From: Diadema setosum | Taxonomy: Eukaryota; Echinodermata; Echinoidea; Diadematoida; Diadematidae | Assembly: GCF_964275005.1 (NCBI RefSeq) | Contig: NC_092695.1 | Location: 8,337,832-8,401,831 of the forward strand | Direction: 5' to 3' | Length of the DNA stretch: 64,000 nucleotides | Shown: positions 1 to 11,719 of the stretch, piece by piece | How the letters are laid out: every line of letters begins with the position of its first letter | Position numbering within the stretch: the first letter of the stretch is position 1 | The notes under the pieces: generated by a model | What the model saw: only the letters and a program-made list of their open reading frames with translations | Told to the model about the DNA's origin: nothing | Databases searched by the model: none | Made by a program: the position numbers and the translations under genes

Positions 1-54
1 CTTTTTGCAACCCCACGTTCAATTATTCTCTTACTAGCAAGCAAACAAACATAC

Positions 55-111
55 CAGATGTCTTTCCATCCTTGTAAGTTCTGCTGGCATCTCCATTTGA
101 ATGAGCATGAT
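55..111 (-). CDS. LRRC59: LRRC59 exon 6 (linker to membrane anchor)
   Basis: Nineteen residues rich in Ser, Gly, Asp and Lys (core HAHSNGDASRTYKDGKTS). On the minus strand the exon is preceded by a strong pyrimidine tract ending TTTAG and followed by the donor GTATGT. Entry phase (two bases complete the codon left by exon 5) and exit phase (one base left over) both keep the frame open. In vertebrate LRRC59 the charged coiled coil is followed by a basic linker and then one C-terminal transmembrane helix. This exon sits where the linker should be. No membrane segment is seen before base 1, so the anchor exon lies outside the window. The exon itself has no recognisable homology; it is called from splice signals and phase. 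Confidence 0.6.
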
Positions 112-1161
112 CTAAACATGAGAAGAAAAAGAGAGTGAAAAGCATGAAAACGAGGCAAGACAATTCCCTTCAATTCAGTTTTCATTTCATCTACGCTACC
201 ACATTTTGGTTTACTTATTTGCAATATTCAGAAACAGATTAATGCATTATTTGAAAATAATATTTGAGCATTAAATTCCATTCATGTTCAGTTCCACACA
301 CACAAATCAGACAAGGAAGCATTGAGTGGGGATATACATGAATGTGAGAAATTAAAGCATGTCATTCACATATATGTGCCTGGACTTCTTGCAAACAGTA
401 ATGGGTTGACATTATTTGCTGGCTATTGCTGGGCACCTGGGACGAACGGCCAGGGATTAATAACATGTTGCCATTTTTCAGTGTGTCTGTATTTGTGTGG
501 GTGTGGGGGATGAATCACTTCACTGAGTTAGCACCCTCTACTTTGCAAGATGTCGAGTAGTACCTCTTCCGTGCCTGAATTGTGACTCTCTCACACGCTA
601 GCCTTTCATGTATGCATGGATAGCCATGGGATCCTTTGGATCCTCTCAGATTTTGCAAATTTGCCACGCATGATATTTGAGCAAAAATAATCCTGATCTG
701 CATGATTATGCTTGGCCAAAAGCATAATTTACCGATCACTCCAATTTTTCAGCAAGTTTTGCAACTGTGATGTTATTCATGAAAGACACCACTATTAGTG
801 ATCTTCCACTCATTGCTAGGAATGGGTCCTTAACAACATTCATCTTCATGACTAACTTCTGTGGATGCATACCAGTACAATTTTTTTTCCGCTACCAGTA
901 CTTCCATCCATCAAGGAAGGTCACTTCAACTAATCTGGGCTCTGTTGCATGAAAAAGATGCAATCAGTCACATGTCACAGAATCAAACATAAGTCAGGTA
1001 TCAGCCAATCAGAATTGCATATTCAGAGACTTCTATTTTATTTTCTTTCTTACGTTTGATCTCAACTTTTATGCGATAGGGCACTGATCTTCCATTCATC
1101 CGAGCTGCACTAACGTATGTTCTTCTTCCAATAATCAAATTGGGGAAAGGCACCATCTTAC

Positions 1162-1335
1162 CTTGTTCTTCATTTTCCTGGAGCCCTTCGGCCAGCTCCG
1201 CCCTTTTCTTGGCCTCCTGCGCCTCCTGGTACTCCTTTCTCCTCCTCTCTTTGTCTGCCATCTTCTGCCTCTTTCTCAGTTCTCTCTCCTTGGCCTCCAC
1301 CTCTTTCCTTTCAGCTTCTCTTGCTGCCTCTTTGG
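1162..1335 (-). CDS. LRRC59: LRRC59 exon 5 (charged coiled coil)
   Basis: Fifty-seven full codons of a highly charged helical segment with ELRKRQKMADKERRRKEY, closely matching the ELRKREKAEEKERRRKEY region of vertebrate LRRC59. The acceptor is CCCCTCCTAG at 1336-1345 and the donor is GTAAGA at 1156-1161. One split codon at each end joins exactly with exons 4 and 6. The cytosolic coiled coil lies between the leucine-rich repeats and the membrane anchor. A 382-bp miniature transposon begins only about 50 bp upstream of the acceptor (1387-1768). Confidence 0.9.
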
Positions 1336-1386
1336 CTAGGAGGGGTAGAAGGCCATGGAGGAATTCAGTCAGGAAACCAAGTTTAC

Positions 1387-1768
1387 AGGGATCGTATAGT
1401 TTTGGTTGAGACCTAATTTCAGGTTTATAACATTTTTTGATGAGATAATGAGAAACTTCCTATGAAATATGAAAGAGCATGTCATTCCAAGAGGGATTCA
1501 ACATTTATTTGGTGAAAATTGGTTTTGAATTGGCCGAGATATCAAAAACAGAGCAATCCCAATAAAAGGTGGAACCCACCTTTTAATAGGATCGCTTTGT
1601 TTTACATTGTATTTTGATGCCTCAGCTATTCCAAAGCCAATTGTCATCCAATAAACTTTGGAATCCTCTTAGAATGGTATGCTCTGTACTATTTTATAAG
1701 TGGTTTCTTGGTATCTCATAGAAAGTTAAAAGCCCAATCCTCATGTCCACCAATACTATACTATCCCT
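1387..1768. mobile_element. TTAA-type miniature inverted-repeat element, 382 bp, copy 1
   Basis: The ends are AGGGATCGTATAG and its imperfect inverse ACTATACTATCCCT. They are flanked by TTAC on the left and TTAA on the right, read as a decayed TTAA duplication. The interior is itself an imperfect inverted repeat centred near 1580 (AAAAGGTGG..CCACCTTTT). A second copy of exactly the same length lies at 63255-63636. The TTAA target suggests piggyBac or Kolobok mobilisation; no coding capacity. It lies in the LRRC59 intron between exons 4 and 5. Confidence 0.8.
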
Positions 1769-2409
1769 TTAAAGAAAGATAATTTTGACTATCACAATCA
1801 ATTTTTCTTGATTGCCTGCACTTAAAATAAGTGTACAGTCAACTCCTGTTATGCTGACAACGGAACCGGCAGTTTTCTTTTGTTCTATCAAAATTTTGTT
1901 ACATAACCGAACAAAAAAACATTAAAAAATATATAGAGTGGATAATGTTCAGGCCTCAATTTTTATGTCATTGTAACCAGTATTTCATTAAAACCATGTT
2001 CATTATAACGGGAGCGCACTGTACAATCCAGCAAAACACACAAAACAATCACTGCCATGAAGTATGTATCAGGAGGAGGAATTGGAGTCAGCACTCCAAG
2101 TTTAAAGAAAGGCACTTTTTATTATAATCATTGATTGTGTCTTGATTCCCAACATTTCAAATGGCGGTATGATCCAGCAAAGTGGCATAAAAAAAATCAC
2201 TGTCATGATATATGCAGACAAATACAGAAATATTGATTCATATAGATGTGAGACACTGCAACATGCAACGTAAAAGTGATTTTTGTTCATTCACTGTCAA
2301 AGTTTGATCTCAAGAGAATTTTATTTTCCTGTTTGACATTTTGAATGATGGCACAGGATACCACTGAGAATGAATGAAGTGGTGCAATAATATATTCATG
2401 CATTAAGTA

Positions 2410-2616
2410 CTGTAAAGCGAGGAATGTTCGCGTGCATCTTAATTTCGCGAATTTCGCGAGCGCCAACATTTGCGAAATTAAAATGCACGCGAAAATTCTT
2501 GCCTACACAGTATGCATTGGATGCCAGCTGCAATTTGCGAAAATTTCATGCTGCGAGAAAGGCCATCGGCTGCAATTCGTGAAATTTTCATGCTGCGAAT
2601 ATATCATGTTTTACAG
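2410..2616. mobile_element. TA-flanked miniature element (mariner-like MITE)
   Basis: The 207-bp unit begins CTGTAAA and ends TTTACAG and is flanked by TA on both sides, as expected of Tc1/mariner insertions. The interior holds a hairpin with arms CGCGTGCATCTTAATTTCGC and its near-perfect inverse at about 2430-2490. Two direct repeats of a GCTGCAATT..GAAATTTTCATGCTGCGA motif follow at 2527-2600. It ends 35 bp from the donor site of LRRC59 exon 4. No transposase is encoded. Confidence 0.7.
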
Positions 2617-2656
2617 TATGGTGTAACTACACAAATTTTGCACAAACCACTCATAC

Positions 2657-2729
2657 CTCTTTCTTTCTCTTCCCGCTTCAGTCTTTTCTTCTCCAGGATA
2701 GACTGAATTGACTGCATGTGTTCTACAAC
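2657..2729 (-). CDS. LRRC59: LRRC59 exon 4
   Basis: Twenty-four codons plus one base (VVEHMQSIQSILEKKRLKRE..). This matches the start of the LRRC59 coiled coil, where vertebrates have VLQHMKAVQ. The acceptor is TTTTTTCCAG and the donor is GTATGA. Phase 0 at entry follows from exon 3, and the single leftover G joins CC of exon 5 to give Ala. Confidence 0.88.
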
Positions 2730-3128
2730 CTGGAAAAAATTCAAAACAACATTAGAAACATGAGCTCTGTACACTTTAAATTTCAGAGGGATTTATGGGT
2801 TGTACTAAACATCTATCAACCATCTAAACTTAAAAGGTATCTTTTGATTGTTTCTTTAAACATGCAAAGATACTTAGGGCTTCACATATCTTAATGCTTT
2901 TTTGTATTTCCTCCCAGATTTAGACTGAAGCAACACAAAGCTCACCATGATATTAAAAAGTTGTTGATAAACAATGCTGACACGCTAAACATCTGAAGCA
3001 AGAAATGTTTATTCACATTGGCTATTTTTAAGAATAAGAGGGGAACATGGAAGGGATTACACAAGATATTCACAGGCCTGATGCTCAAAGGGTTGCCAAC
3101 CTCTGCTAATCAAAAAACATACTATTAC

Positions 3129-3132
3129 ACAT

Positions 3133-3180
<48 letters not shown>
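3129..3180. repeat. (CA)n microsatellite
   Basis: About 24 uninterrupted CA dinucleotides in the LRRC59 intron between exons 3 and 4. Open frames across it are repeat artefacts. The remaining intron (2730-3596) shows nothing else recognisable. Confidence 0.97.
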
Positions 3181-3183
<3 letters not shown>

Positions 3184-3596
3184 GTTTAATTCAAAAATCA
3201 TATTCTGGCTTAAAAATTGAATAATTGAATACACTAGGCAAACTAAATCAAATTTCTAAAACCATACTTTTTATTCTTATTGTCTTAACCTTGACAAAGA
3301 AAAAACATACTACATAAACAAAATTGTAAATATATACTTGGTACCTCTAAGCTCAGGTAAGGGGGAAAAAAATACATAGTGTTTTTCCATGCCATCATAG
3401 TTGTATAACACACAAGCTCTTTACAGATATCCTGCCACATTATCTTTGTGCATTAGTAGACTTCATGTTTGTCTACCCTATTGAGATTCAAATTTCTTTC
3501 ACTGCACAGTTCTTACACTGGAGCAGGTGGTGGGGGGAGGGGTAGCATGCAACTTTGAAAACAAAAACACAAATTATTGCCAGTGTGAACTCTTAC

Positions 3597-3863
3597 TCTC
3601 TGTGCACAACGTTTACACTGTGTGTCATCGAGGCAGTCGCCCACGATCTTGGCCAGCTGTGGCTCCAACTGATTCTCCTTCACGTCCAGCCATCGCAGAG
3701 CCCGCAGGTCGCCGAGGCTGACCGGCAGGGTGGTCAGTCTGTTGCCCAGCAGGTCCAGGTGCTGCAGCATCACCAGCAGGCCAAAGTTCTCGGGGAGGGC
3801 ATCCAGGAGGTTCTTGCTCAAGTCGAGGTGAGTCAGACGCGAGAGCTGCGCACAGAAGCTATC
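3597..3863 (-). CDS. LRRC59: LRRC59 exon 3 (main leucine-rich repeats)
   Basis: Gene-level entry. LRRC59 (p34) is a ribosome-associated ER and nuclear-envelope protein, with its LRR and coiled-coil part in the cytosol and a C-terminal anchor. It is known for a role in nuclear import of FGF1 and in ER-associated translation. This exon encodes 89 residues (about 55-143). It holds LRRs [26 protein letters not shown] and [11 protein letters not shown], then the diagnostic [14 protein letters not shown], equivalent to vertebrate GDCLDEKQCKQCAN. The acceptor is TTTGTCAG (intron bases from 3864) and the donor GTAAGA (3591-3596). The whole chain visible is 34+20+89+24+58+19, about 244 residues, in one frame across six exons on the minus strand. 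The C-terminal membrane anchor is outside the window. Confidence 0.96.
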
Positions 3864-4396
3864 CTGACAAAGAAAGGGAAAGGAGGTGTCACTTCTAAAA
3901 CTGACACCAATGCTGTCCTCTTCAAAATTTATAGATTTTGGAATGTTCTTGTTTGTTTGTTGTTTGCTAGTAAATCTATTTCCCACAGAACCAACAATTA
4001 TCTAGATTTATTAGAATGTGGTAAAAGAACAAAACACTACAAACCTAAACATGATTTCAAACAAACTACAACAAAAAGTTGTGAATCACAGGACACTTTC
4101 ATACCACAAAGTAAAATAGATAATGATACGAAAAGACTACTAATGGTGATCAAGTCAGACAGTTGCTCAATATACACAAAACTATACGGATGATTTTCTT
4201 TCCCTCTTACCCAAAGCTGAATGAAAAAAAAAGAAAATCAAATCAAACAGATCCTTTTAGAACACTCTGCACCCTCTCTCCACCGATTGATTATGCCCAG
4301 CAGCTACCTGCATTGTATACACCCAGATCCAGATCCAGATAAGACTGTTAATGTTTCAGTCATCTCTATAAAATACAAGTTCAACAATGTACTTAC

Positions 4397-4456
4397 GGGT
4401 AAGGTGACCAGTTGGTTGCATGACAGATCTACTCGTTTCACCTTTGTGAGGGCAGC
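4397..4456 (-). CDS. LRRC59: LRRC59 exon 2
   Basis: Exactly 20 codons in phase 0 (AALTKVKRVDLSCNQLVTLP), one leucine-rich repeat. It aligns without gaps to the vertebrate LRRC59 segment containing LDLSCNKLTTLP. The acceptor is AATTTCAG and the donor GTAAGT. Confidence 0.95.
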
Positions 4457-5049
4457 CTGAAATTCAGAAAGTTTGAACTTCTATGAATAATATGCACATT
4501 TGAAAGGAGATGACATTCAACGAGTAACTGTTCACTTTACACAATGTCATACAAATCTATGTACCACCAATATTAATTTTCTTCTATTTGACCATGCTCA
4601 GTTTGAAAATGTATGAATAAATATTTGTAGTATGTTAAGAACATCACTGTTACTATGACTTTATCACTGTCTGAAGTCTACAACAAGTCTAGATATGGCT
4701 CCACCATATTCATTTGTTCAGTATGACTACATCACATGTATCGATCAGATTTACTTGAAATCAGGTAGTATTCTAATATAAAATTTGATTCAGACTAGTC
4801 ACTAGAGTCTATGTATAAAATGTTTGTCTAAACAAATGGGACTAGATCTAGTACTCTTTATCTTTAAAAATACAACACAGATTCAGAGTAGAAAGTGTAA
4901 ATGTGTATTTGTAAATATCCCACCATTCAGTATGAAAATTGAGTATAGACTCTATAAAATAGTGTCTATATGTGGGTCTGCCCATTTCAACATCTTGTTG
5001 TAGAGCTAGAGTAAGCTGAGGAAGGGAGATACCGGTAACATTCTATTTT

Positions 5050-5495
5050 TGGCATACTCGTGAAATAGGCCCCACCACTGCGTGTCCGTACTAATACTAC
5101 GGCGGCTCACCTGTTTATACTCGTGAATTCAGCCCCACCATGTGGCATTCATCGGTAGGTAAGCATGGCGGTGGGGCTTCCTTCCACAGTACAATACTCG
5201 TGAATGCGGCCCCTCCAAACAGCGTTTACGTGAGATTGATACAGCGCGGTGGGGCCGATTTCCACAGCATAGCATCTTTCATCCTCCCTTTCTCCCGTTT
5301 TTTGCTTTGGTCTTCAACTTTTTATTCTCGGCAGGACTCCTTAATGTCCCTCGACTAATCTAACGGCCAATATATATTTAACCATAAATACAACCAGTAC
5401 CTATTAAACCCTAACCCTAGGTCTTGGACCTACCCTTGCTTGCAAACGCACGGGTGCACGCGCACTGCGGTGGGGCCTATTTCACGATTTTGCCC
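5050..5495. repeat. Inverted-repeat-bounded element in LRRC59 intron 1
   Basis: CGTGAAATAGGCCCCACC at 5059-5076 is repeated as its exact inverse GGTGGGGCCTATTTCACG at 5468-5485. Variants of the same theme (ACTCGTGAATTCAGCCCCACC-like and ACTCGTGAATGCGGCCCC-like) occur inside, at about 5120 and 5200. This looks like a small foldback element. No clear target duplication was found. The rest of the intron (4457-5049) shows nothing recognisable. Confidence 0.55.
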
Positions 5496-6060
5496 TATTT
5501 TTGTTTCCAGTGGCAATTACAAGCTGTCTTCAATATTTTAGGTGCCAACCATAAACATTGTGCCCATCTGCGGTTGATCAGCAACAAAAGTTGCTTCCAT
5601 TCTGCTTTGGGCAATGTGCATTTGATGGGAGTTTGTCCTCTACCGTCTACTGGCAGTAAATTTACTGCACTAATTATTAGCCTGACCAGACCGCTGTGCA
5701 CAGCACAGCAGTCTGACATGTACTAGTGTTTAAACGTACGTAAACGACTGTCGCTTTTGACGGCAAGACCACAAAAATGTCTTTTATTTTGTTTGATTTT
5801 AACAGTAATACCACCCACCTATATCGCATATTGCTGATGGTTGAGTTGAATTTGGTGTTTTGTTGGTATCCAAACCTTATTGTTGAATTTTTCGGAGTAG
5901 GTACCTAGATTGTGCGATGATTCACAAAATAAACGAACAGCCACGAACGCTCAACCCTAGGTACCGTGTTAGCATTTTACGTACGCCCGTGCGTTTCGTG
6001 TGTTACGTATAAGCTTGTCGTCTTCTACCATGTATTTCCGCGCGTGCTGCTCTCATGATA

Positions 6061-6068
6061 TGACGTCA
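6061..6068. promoter_or_regulatory. Consensus CRE palindrome TGACGTCA
   Basis: A perfect cAMP-response-element palindrome lies 58 bp upstream of a plus-strand ATG-to-donor reading frame (6127-6181). Perfect CREs are enriched near transcription starts in animals. Here it lies inside intron 1 of LRRC59. Function is an inference. Confidence 0.35.
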
Positions 6069-6126
6069 CTCCGACTACCTACGTTGTAGCATAGGAGAGT
6101 GATTGCCATTCAATAACACGCAGAAG

Positions 6127-6181
6127 ATGAGGAGTGAAGCAATACGGACGCTCACAGACCTGATTTTAAGGACGGATTTCG
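6127..6181 (+). CDS. Possible plus-strand first coding exon
   Basis: An ATG frame of 18 codons (MRSEAIRTLTDLILRTDF) ends at a good donor, TTCG|GTAGGT. A consensus CRE lies 58 bp upstream. It is antisense within LRRC59 intron 1. No downstream partner exon was identified and the peptide is not recognised, so it may be a chance open frame or the start of an unannotated transcript. Confidence 0.2.
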
Positions 6182-6732
6182 GTAGGTTTTTGACGTAATT
6201 AAAAAAAAATATGCATACCGATTATTGGATGATTATCATAGATTACGGGGATTCCTTATATTTTAGTTTTCCACGATTAAAAAAGATATTCATGAAGGAG
6301 TCGCACAACCACCACTGAAAAATGACAACGTCTGCGAAGGAGTAGACGTGCAGCCCTGTCGCTTCGCGACAGCGGCTGCGTGTAGCTACACTAATTATTT
6401 ACTTTTAAAAAAATACAATACATGTGATACTACCTACTTGAACTAAAGTAATAGTAACGTTACTAGTAGTAGTAGGCCTATTGTTGGCAAAATACTCTAC
6501 TAGCTGAACAAGTACCAGTACATGTAGGCCCTACTCAGTTGGCCTACGGGCAACGGCTACGTGGCAGTGGCAAGCTTGTTGGCTTGGCCCTTGGGAGGAG
6601 GGAGCGCCAGTATAAATTACTTGGTCCCACGCCTACAAAGTGACGTAAGTGCATATCTTGCGAATTGCTCATCGTGTTTAAAGTGCGCTACATTACTGTC
6701 GTCAACTTGATTTAATGTAGAGTTCTACTCAC

Positions 6733-6834
6733 AATTTCTTTGACGGGGACTTTCGACAGATTGCTCAGACTGAGGTCGAGTTCGTTCCCCTCAACCTTGT
6801 CCTTTAGTGTGTCTTTGGTTTCTTTGGTCGGCAT
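6733..6834 (-). CDS. LRRC59: LRRC59 exon 1 (start codon)
   Basis: Thirty-four codons beginning MPTKETKDTLKDKVEGNELD and continuing into LSLSNLSKVPVKEI. These match the vertebrate N-terminus (..[25 protein letters not shown]). The ATG at 6832-6834 is the only in-frame start consistent with this alignment. The donor GTGAGT lies at 6727-6732 and leaves phase 0 for exon 2. Leucine-rich repeat 1 starts here. Confidence 0.95.
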
Positions 6835-8307
6835 CTCGGCAGCTAGATGAGCAGAATGCAAAGATATTTCAGCATGACCAGTGTAGGTAGCTTACGTTAC
6901 GCCGTTCATTACACTACCCATAGCCATCACATGGACTGGTATGGTGGAAGCGTACGTAAACGTGTCCACTCTTGAAATCTGTGTCTGCTGCCCTCAAAGT
7001 TTATTTGTTGTAAAGTGAGGGATAAAGTAGAGGTCATATTTCTTAATTGGGTTTCTAACATCATTAATGTGTTTTTGATGATATTTGCCACTACATCATA
7101 TGAGAAATTGCACATTAAAGTGTTGTAAAGCTTCTCAAAGGGACACTTTTGAAAATGATGCCCTTTGGTTGTTGGTTTTTTTAAAGATAAATCTTGCAGT
7201 TTTGATTAGTTTTTCATAAGATGAATACATAGATGCAGGCAGTTATCCTTGATTATGGAGGACAAGTGTGATCATCACCTCAAACAGCCTCATTTATGTA
7301 TATGTATACTCATAAGTTGTTACCCTCTGTCTTTGATGATATGTTCAAATATATAAGAGATATTCATTTATATTATATGACCTATTTAGATACCAATGTG
7401 TGATTGGTCAAAATGCTGTCACGTGACCATGTTCACAAGGATGAGAAGCGTTATATTTCATAACATGACGTAAATTACGTACAATCATGGAATATAACAG
7501 CGACTACGTTAAACAAATGGCGTTATATCTGGAGGGGTGACGTAATCAAAAATCAATTGTTATGATGCGCGCAACATACACAGAGACGCTTTGCACACAC
7601 ACACACATACTTACGAATGTAATCGTGACCGGTCGACCGACCACACGCACCATACAGTACCACTTACGTTTACAGAATGCATCACACTGACACACGCTAG
7701 AACACTGCAAGCGCGAATTACGAAATTGCAACTGATTTGTTTTCGTCAAACTGGCATGGCAGCTTTGATGAGCAGCTGCCCCTCGCTTGTGAGAGAGAAA
7801 GAATTGTTGTCCTGATAGCAACTCCTACTCCAATCAATGTTAGACAGTCGTGACAGGAAAGCCAAAGGATTTCCCATTACATTACCAGAGCCTGAACTGA
7901 GTAAGTTTTTATGCTACTTGTACTAGCGCAGGACCTGGACCAGGGCCAGGTCAGGGCCAGGTCCGTAGTCTAAACAGCTCTTGTACCAGTGACCGCAGGC
8001 AGAAGAGATTAGGCCCTACATTATCAGAAAGTTCACATTCTCATACATCACCACAAACAAAATGTCAACAAGCTTGCTTTACCCAGACCAAATGCGGCAT
8101 TTGGTCTAGTCTTCTACAATTTTTACATCTCTCATTACAAAATCTGGCTCTACCGCTACGAAACTAGGCCCTACGTACGATTGATTAACGACTGTTCTAG
8201 AAATTACTTTGTGATAAACAGGCAACGGTCGTACTCCACGGAAGAACGAATTCCCGGTAGGCCTACGTGAAAGCCATCGGAGTTAGATCTACGTATCAAA
8301 AGGTTAC
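6835..8307. other. 5' flank of LRRC59, no gene seen
   Basis: Holds the presumed LRRC59 promoter and 5' untranslated region, but no strong core element could be placed. Two imperfect copies of a GCGTTATAT/GGAATATAAC theme at 7448-7535 resemble the ends of the palindrome at 16170-16388. A short GGCCAGGTC repeat cluster lies at 7930-7965. No credible coding sequence. Confidence 0.5.
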
Positions 8308-8311
8308 TTGT

Positions 8312-9450
8312 TAGACCGGGGGCCCAGAGCATTTATTCAGCTGAAAAGGGTCACACTTTTTGATGGTCTCATCATGTAAGGATGTGGCCAAGGGTCAATA
8401 AAAATGAATTGCTGGCAAGTCACATCCTGTACCGTAAGCCTAGGGACCACAAAAAGGGACCCCGAAAAATGGATTTATTCAGCCGAAGGGGGTCACGGAC
8501 AAAAGTTGGTGGATATTGTTCCTTTTGGCGTACTTATCATGAAAACAGCAATGCCAGCTATTTTATCCTGTACGGGGCCCCAGACAGTAGCCCCAAAGGG
8601 CCCCAGAAATATGGTGTTATTCAACTGAAAAGGGTCACGGCTAATTTCTTTTGCAATGGAAGTAGTTCCCATCAGAGATATCCAAAACACCAATGCCAGC
8701 TATTTTATCCTGTACGGGGCCCTAGACAGTAGCCCCAAAGGGCCCCACCCCCATAGGCCTACGTATAAACACACACAAACATTGATTTTATTCAATTAAA
8801 AAGATTCAGGGCTAATTTCTTTTGCAATGGAAGGAGTACCAATCAGAGATATCCAAAACACCAAAGCCAGCTATTTTATCCTGCACGGGGCCCCAGACAG
8901 TAGCCCCAAAGTGCCCCACCCCCTATAAGCCCTACGTACAAACACACACACACACATTGACTTTATTCAGCTGATAAGAGTAACGGCTAATTTCATTTGC
9001 AATGGAAGTAGTACCCATCAGAGACATACAAAACACCAAAGCCAGTTATTTTGTCCTGTACGGGGCCCTAGACAGTAGCCCCAAAGTGCCCCCCCCCCCC
9101 CTCCAACACACATACTCACACAATAGTTTCATTCACCTGAAAAAGGGTTACGGCTAATTTCTTTTGCAATGAATTAGTACCCATCAGAGAAATCCAAAAT
9201 ACCAAAGCCAGTTATTTTATCCTGCATGGGGCCCCAGACAGTAGCCCCAGATAGTAGCCCCAAATTGCCCCCTTACCCCCTCCCCCTCCCCCCCCCCCAC
9301 ACACACACACACACATTGATTTTATTCAGCTGAAAAGGGTCACGGCTACTTGCTTTTGCAATCGGAAGTAGTACTCATCAGAGATATCCAAAGCACTAAA
9401 GCCATTTTCATCCTGTACGGGGCCCCAGACAGTAGCCCCAAAGTGCCCCC

Positions 9451-9498
<48 letters not shown>

Positions 9499-9630
9499 GT
9501 TGGTTTCATTCAGCCGAAAAGAGTCACAGCTAATTTCTTTTGCAATGGAAGTAGTATCCATCGGATATCAAAATACCAAAGTCAGATATCTTATCCTGCA
9601 CGGGGTCCCGTACAGTAGCTCCAAAGTGTT
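8312..9630. repeat. Left arm tandem array of the foldback element
   Basis: About seven units of 150-185 bp, delimited by recurring GACAGTAGCCCCAAAG near 8582, 8724, 8894, 9068, 9238, 9424 and a decayed copy near 9612. Unit boundaries carry CA tracts of different length (longest at about 9452-9492) and poly-C runs. The orientation is opposite to that of the right arm. Confidence 0.9.
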
Positions 9631-11719
9631 TTGCTTTATTCTCTTTATTGTGTGCATCTCTTCTTCTTAAATATGCGCTCCTTCGTCTTCATTTTCACGA
9701 CAACGACAACGCGCCCTCCTCATCATCATCAGTTTTGCTGTTCTGGCAAACATTTTCCAGCGTATCGGCTACGTTCGATTTTAGAGCGGCGAGAGCGGAA
9801 GACATGCGTAATTGAGTCTGGGAAAGCCTAGGAACAGCGTAGCTAAAGCGGCCAACAGCGTTATCGAAGCAGGAATGAAGCGTCGAAGGAACAGGCCTTG
9901 ATTTTATACGAGAGTAGAGAACTTAGTGAGAGCGTCGTTAAAGGGGGAAGGTCGTGCTTTGATCAAGAAAGCGGCACAGCAGCGGGACCATGTCGTCGGT
10001 GTCTAGTTTAGACTATATTTCCCGTTCTTGTGCCGCTGTTACTACGGTCAGAAAAACCTGGAATTGTTACGCTCATCCCGCGGTATTTACACTGTCACTC
10101 CTCTCTCCCCGTTTGATTTGATTTGATCCCGCGGTATTTACACTGTCACTCCTCTCTCCCCGTTGAGCTACGATTCAAAATAGGTCAATCTTGATGGGGA
10201 GATGAGGAAGAAATTTTGAACCAGTTCAAAATTTCTTCCCGATCTGTAAAATTGCCAGATCCAACCCCATCACCCAAACGCTGCTGCTACGATGCTCCCG
10301 GTCCCCGTGCACTTTTGCCGCTCTCTCCCGATCTGACAGATTGAATAGATCGGGATGCAGATCTTGATAGTGGAATTACATGTGGGAACACTTTAGGAAC
10401 ACTCCGTGGGGCCCCGTACAGCTATATAACTGGTTTCGGTGTTTTTGATACCTCCTTGAGTACTACTTCCATTGCAAAAGAAATTATAGCAATGATTCTT
10501 TTCACTTAGAATAAAATAATACGGGAGCACTTTCCAGCTACTGGCTGGGGGCCCCTTAACTGGATGGGTTTGTGTTTTACGTATCTCAGCTGTTAATTCC
10601 ACTGCCAAGGAAAATAGGCATACATGACTGTTTTCACCTAAAAACAATTAATTCATATGGGGTGGGAATACCTTGGGGCTATACCTGTCAAGGGACCTGC
10701 ATCCGGGCCAATATCGCACCTCTTTTAATCGAATTCTTTAATGTTGAATTAAATTTAGCAAAAATTTCGCCTAGATGACATGGTAGTTCAATGTCATATT
10801 AATCTCTTCATTCAATTTATTGAAACATTCACATTACCTCTAACCTTATTCTAAATAACACTTTTTCAACTGAAATCCATAAGACAAGTACCATTCCACT
10901 ATCCGTTCATTCATAAATTCATAATGATATAGTCACGTGATTACATGCCGCGCTCGTTCATTCAAATTGATTTCTGGCCATCTAATTTAACATGTTCTGC
11001 AGTCAATTAAACAGATATGTTCATGCTTGGCCTCTTTCCTTATTTTTTTCGTCGTAGTTATTGTTTTGTAAGCATCATAGCATTTCATGTTTTCGTATTC
11101 GTTTAAGAGACTTTGACACCATTTTTTAACGTGCTTTTTGAATCCAAAGAAGTAAGAAGCCACAAATTATCTGGCCGTTACGAGCGCTTAATTACGAGCG
11201 GTTCGGCCAGTTCCAAGAAGTCAAGGTTATGATCCTCAATTTTTTTTTTTAATTCTTTCTATGTCTTCTAGAGATATACATCTGTATATATTGTGCTGTC
11301 ATGACTATAAAAAATGAAGTTAAGCTGCATTACTGGTACACGTATAGGCCTATAATGACACGTATATGAAAGAGAAGGAGCGTTACCAGTCTGGTTACAG
11401 AACAACCAAATCCAGTTATACTAGATAAGAAATATGACACTTTTACTGCTTTATAACAGTAATTTATAGATGAAACGAAAACACACATAGAAAGACATGT
11501 TAAAAAGATCTGAAACAAAGAAATAGCATGATTTGAATTTGAATGAACACGTTTGGAATTTGACTGTCTTTCGCGAAATTTAATGACTGAAATACACTTT
11601 TCGGCAAGTCAAGGCGAATTTGAATGAACGAAGGGTACCAGCCAATTTGAATACCCATTTTACGAATTCGAACCTTCTATCAAAATTAATGAACCAACAA
11701 AAGTGCGAAATTGGCTGGG
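9631..11719. other. Interior of the foldback element
   Basis: Low-copy sequence between the arrays. It holds a 48-bp tandem duplication (about 10075-10165), a perfect 16-bp-arm hairpin at 10206-10239, one diverged arm-type unit at 10400-10560, and AT-rich DNA. No frame long enough for a transposase was seen. Confidence 0.6.
10206..10239. repeat. Perfect hairpin, 16-bp arms
   Basis: GGAAGAAATTTTGAAC is followed by two bases (CA) and its perfect inverse complement. Confidence 0.9.

Noticed and set aside
3555..4193. 212-codon plus-strand open frame
   Set aside because: It lies antisense over LRRC59 exon 3 and its intron; the minus-strand frame has clear homology and splice sites.
6606..6616. 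TATA-like box near TATAAATTA as the LRRC59 promoter
   Set aside because: It lies downstream of the LRRC59 start codon in the gene's orientation.
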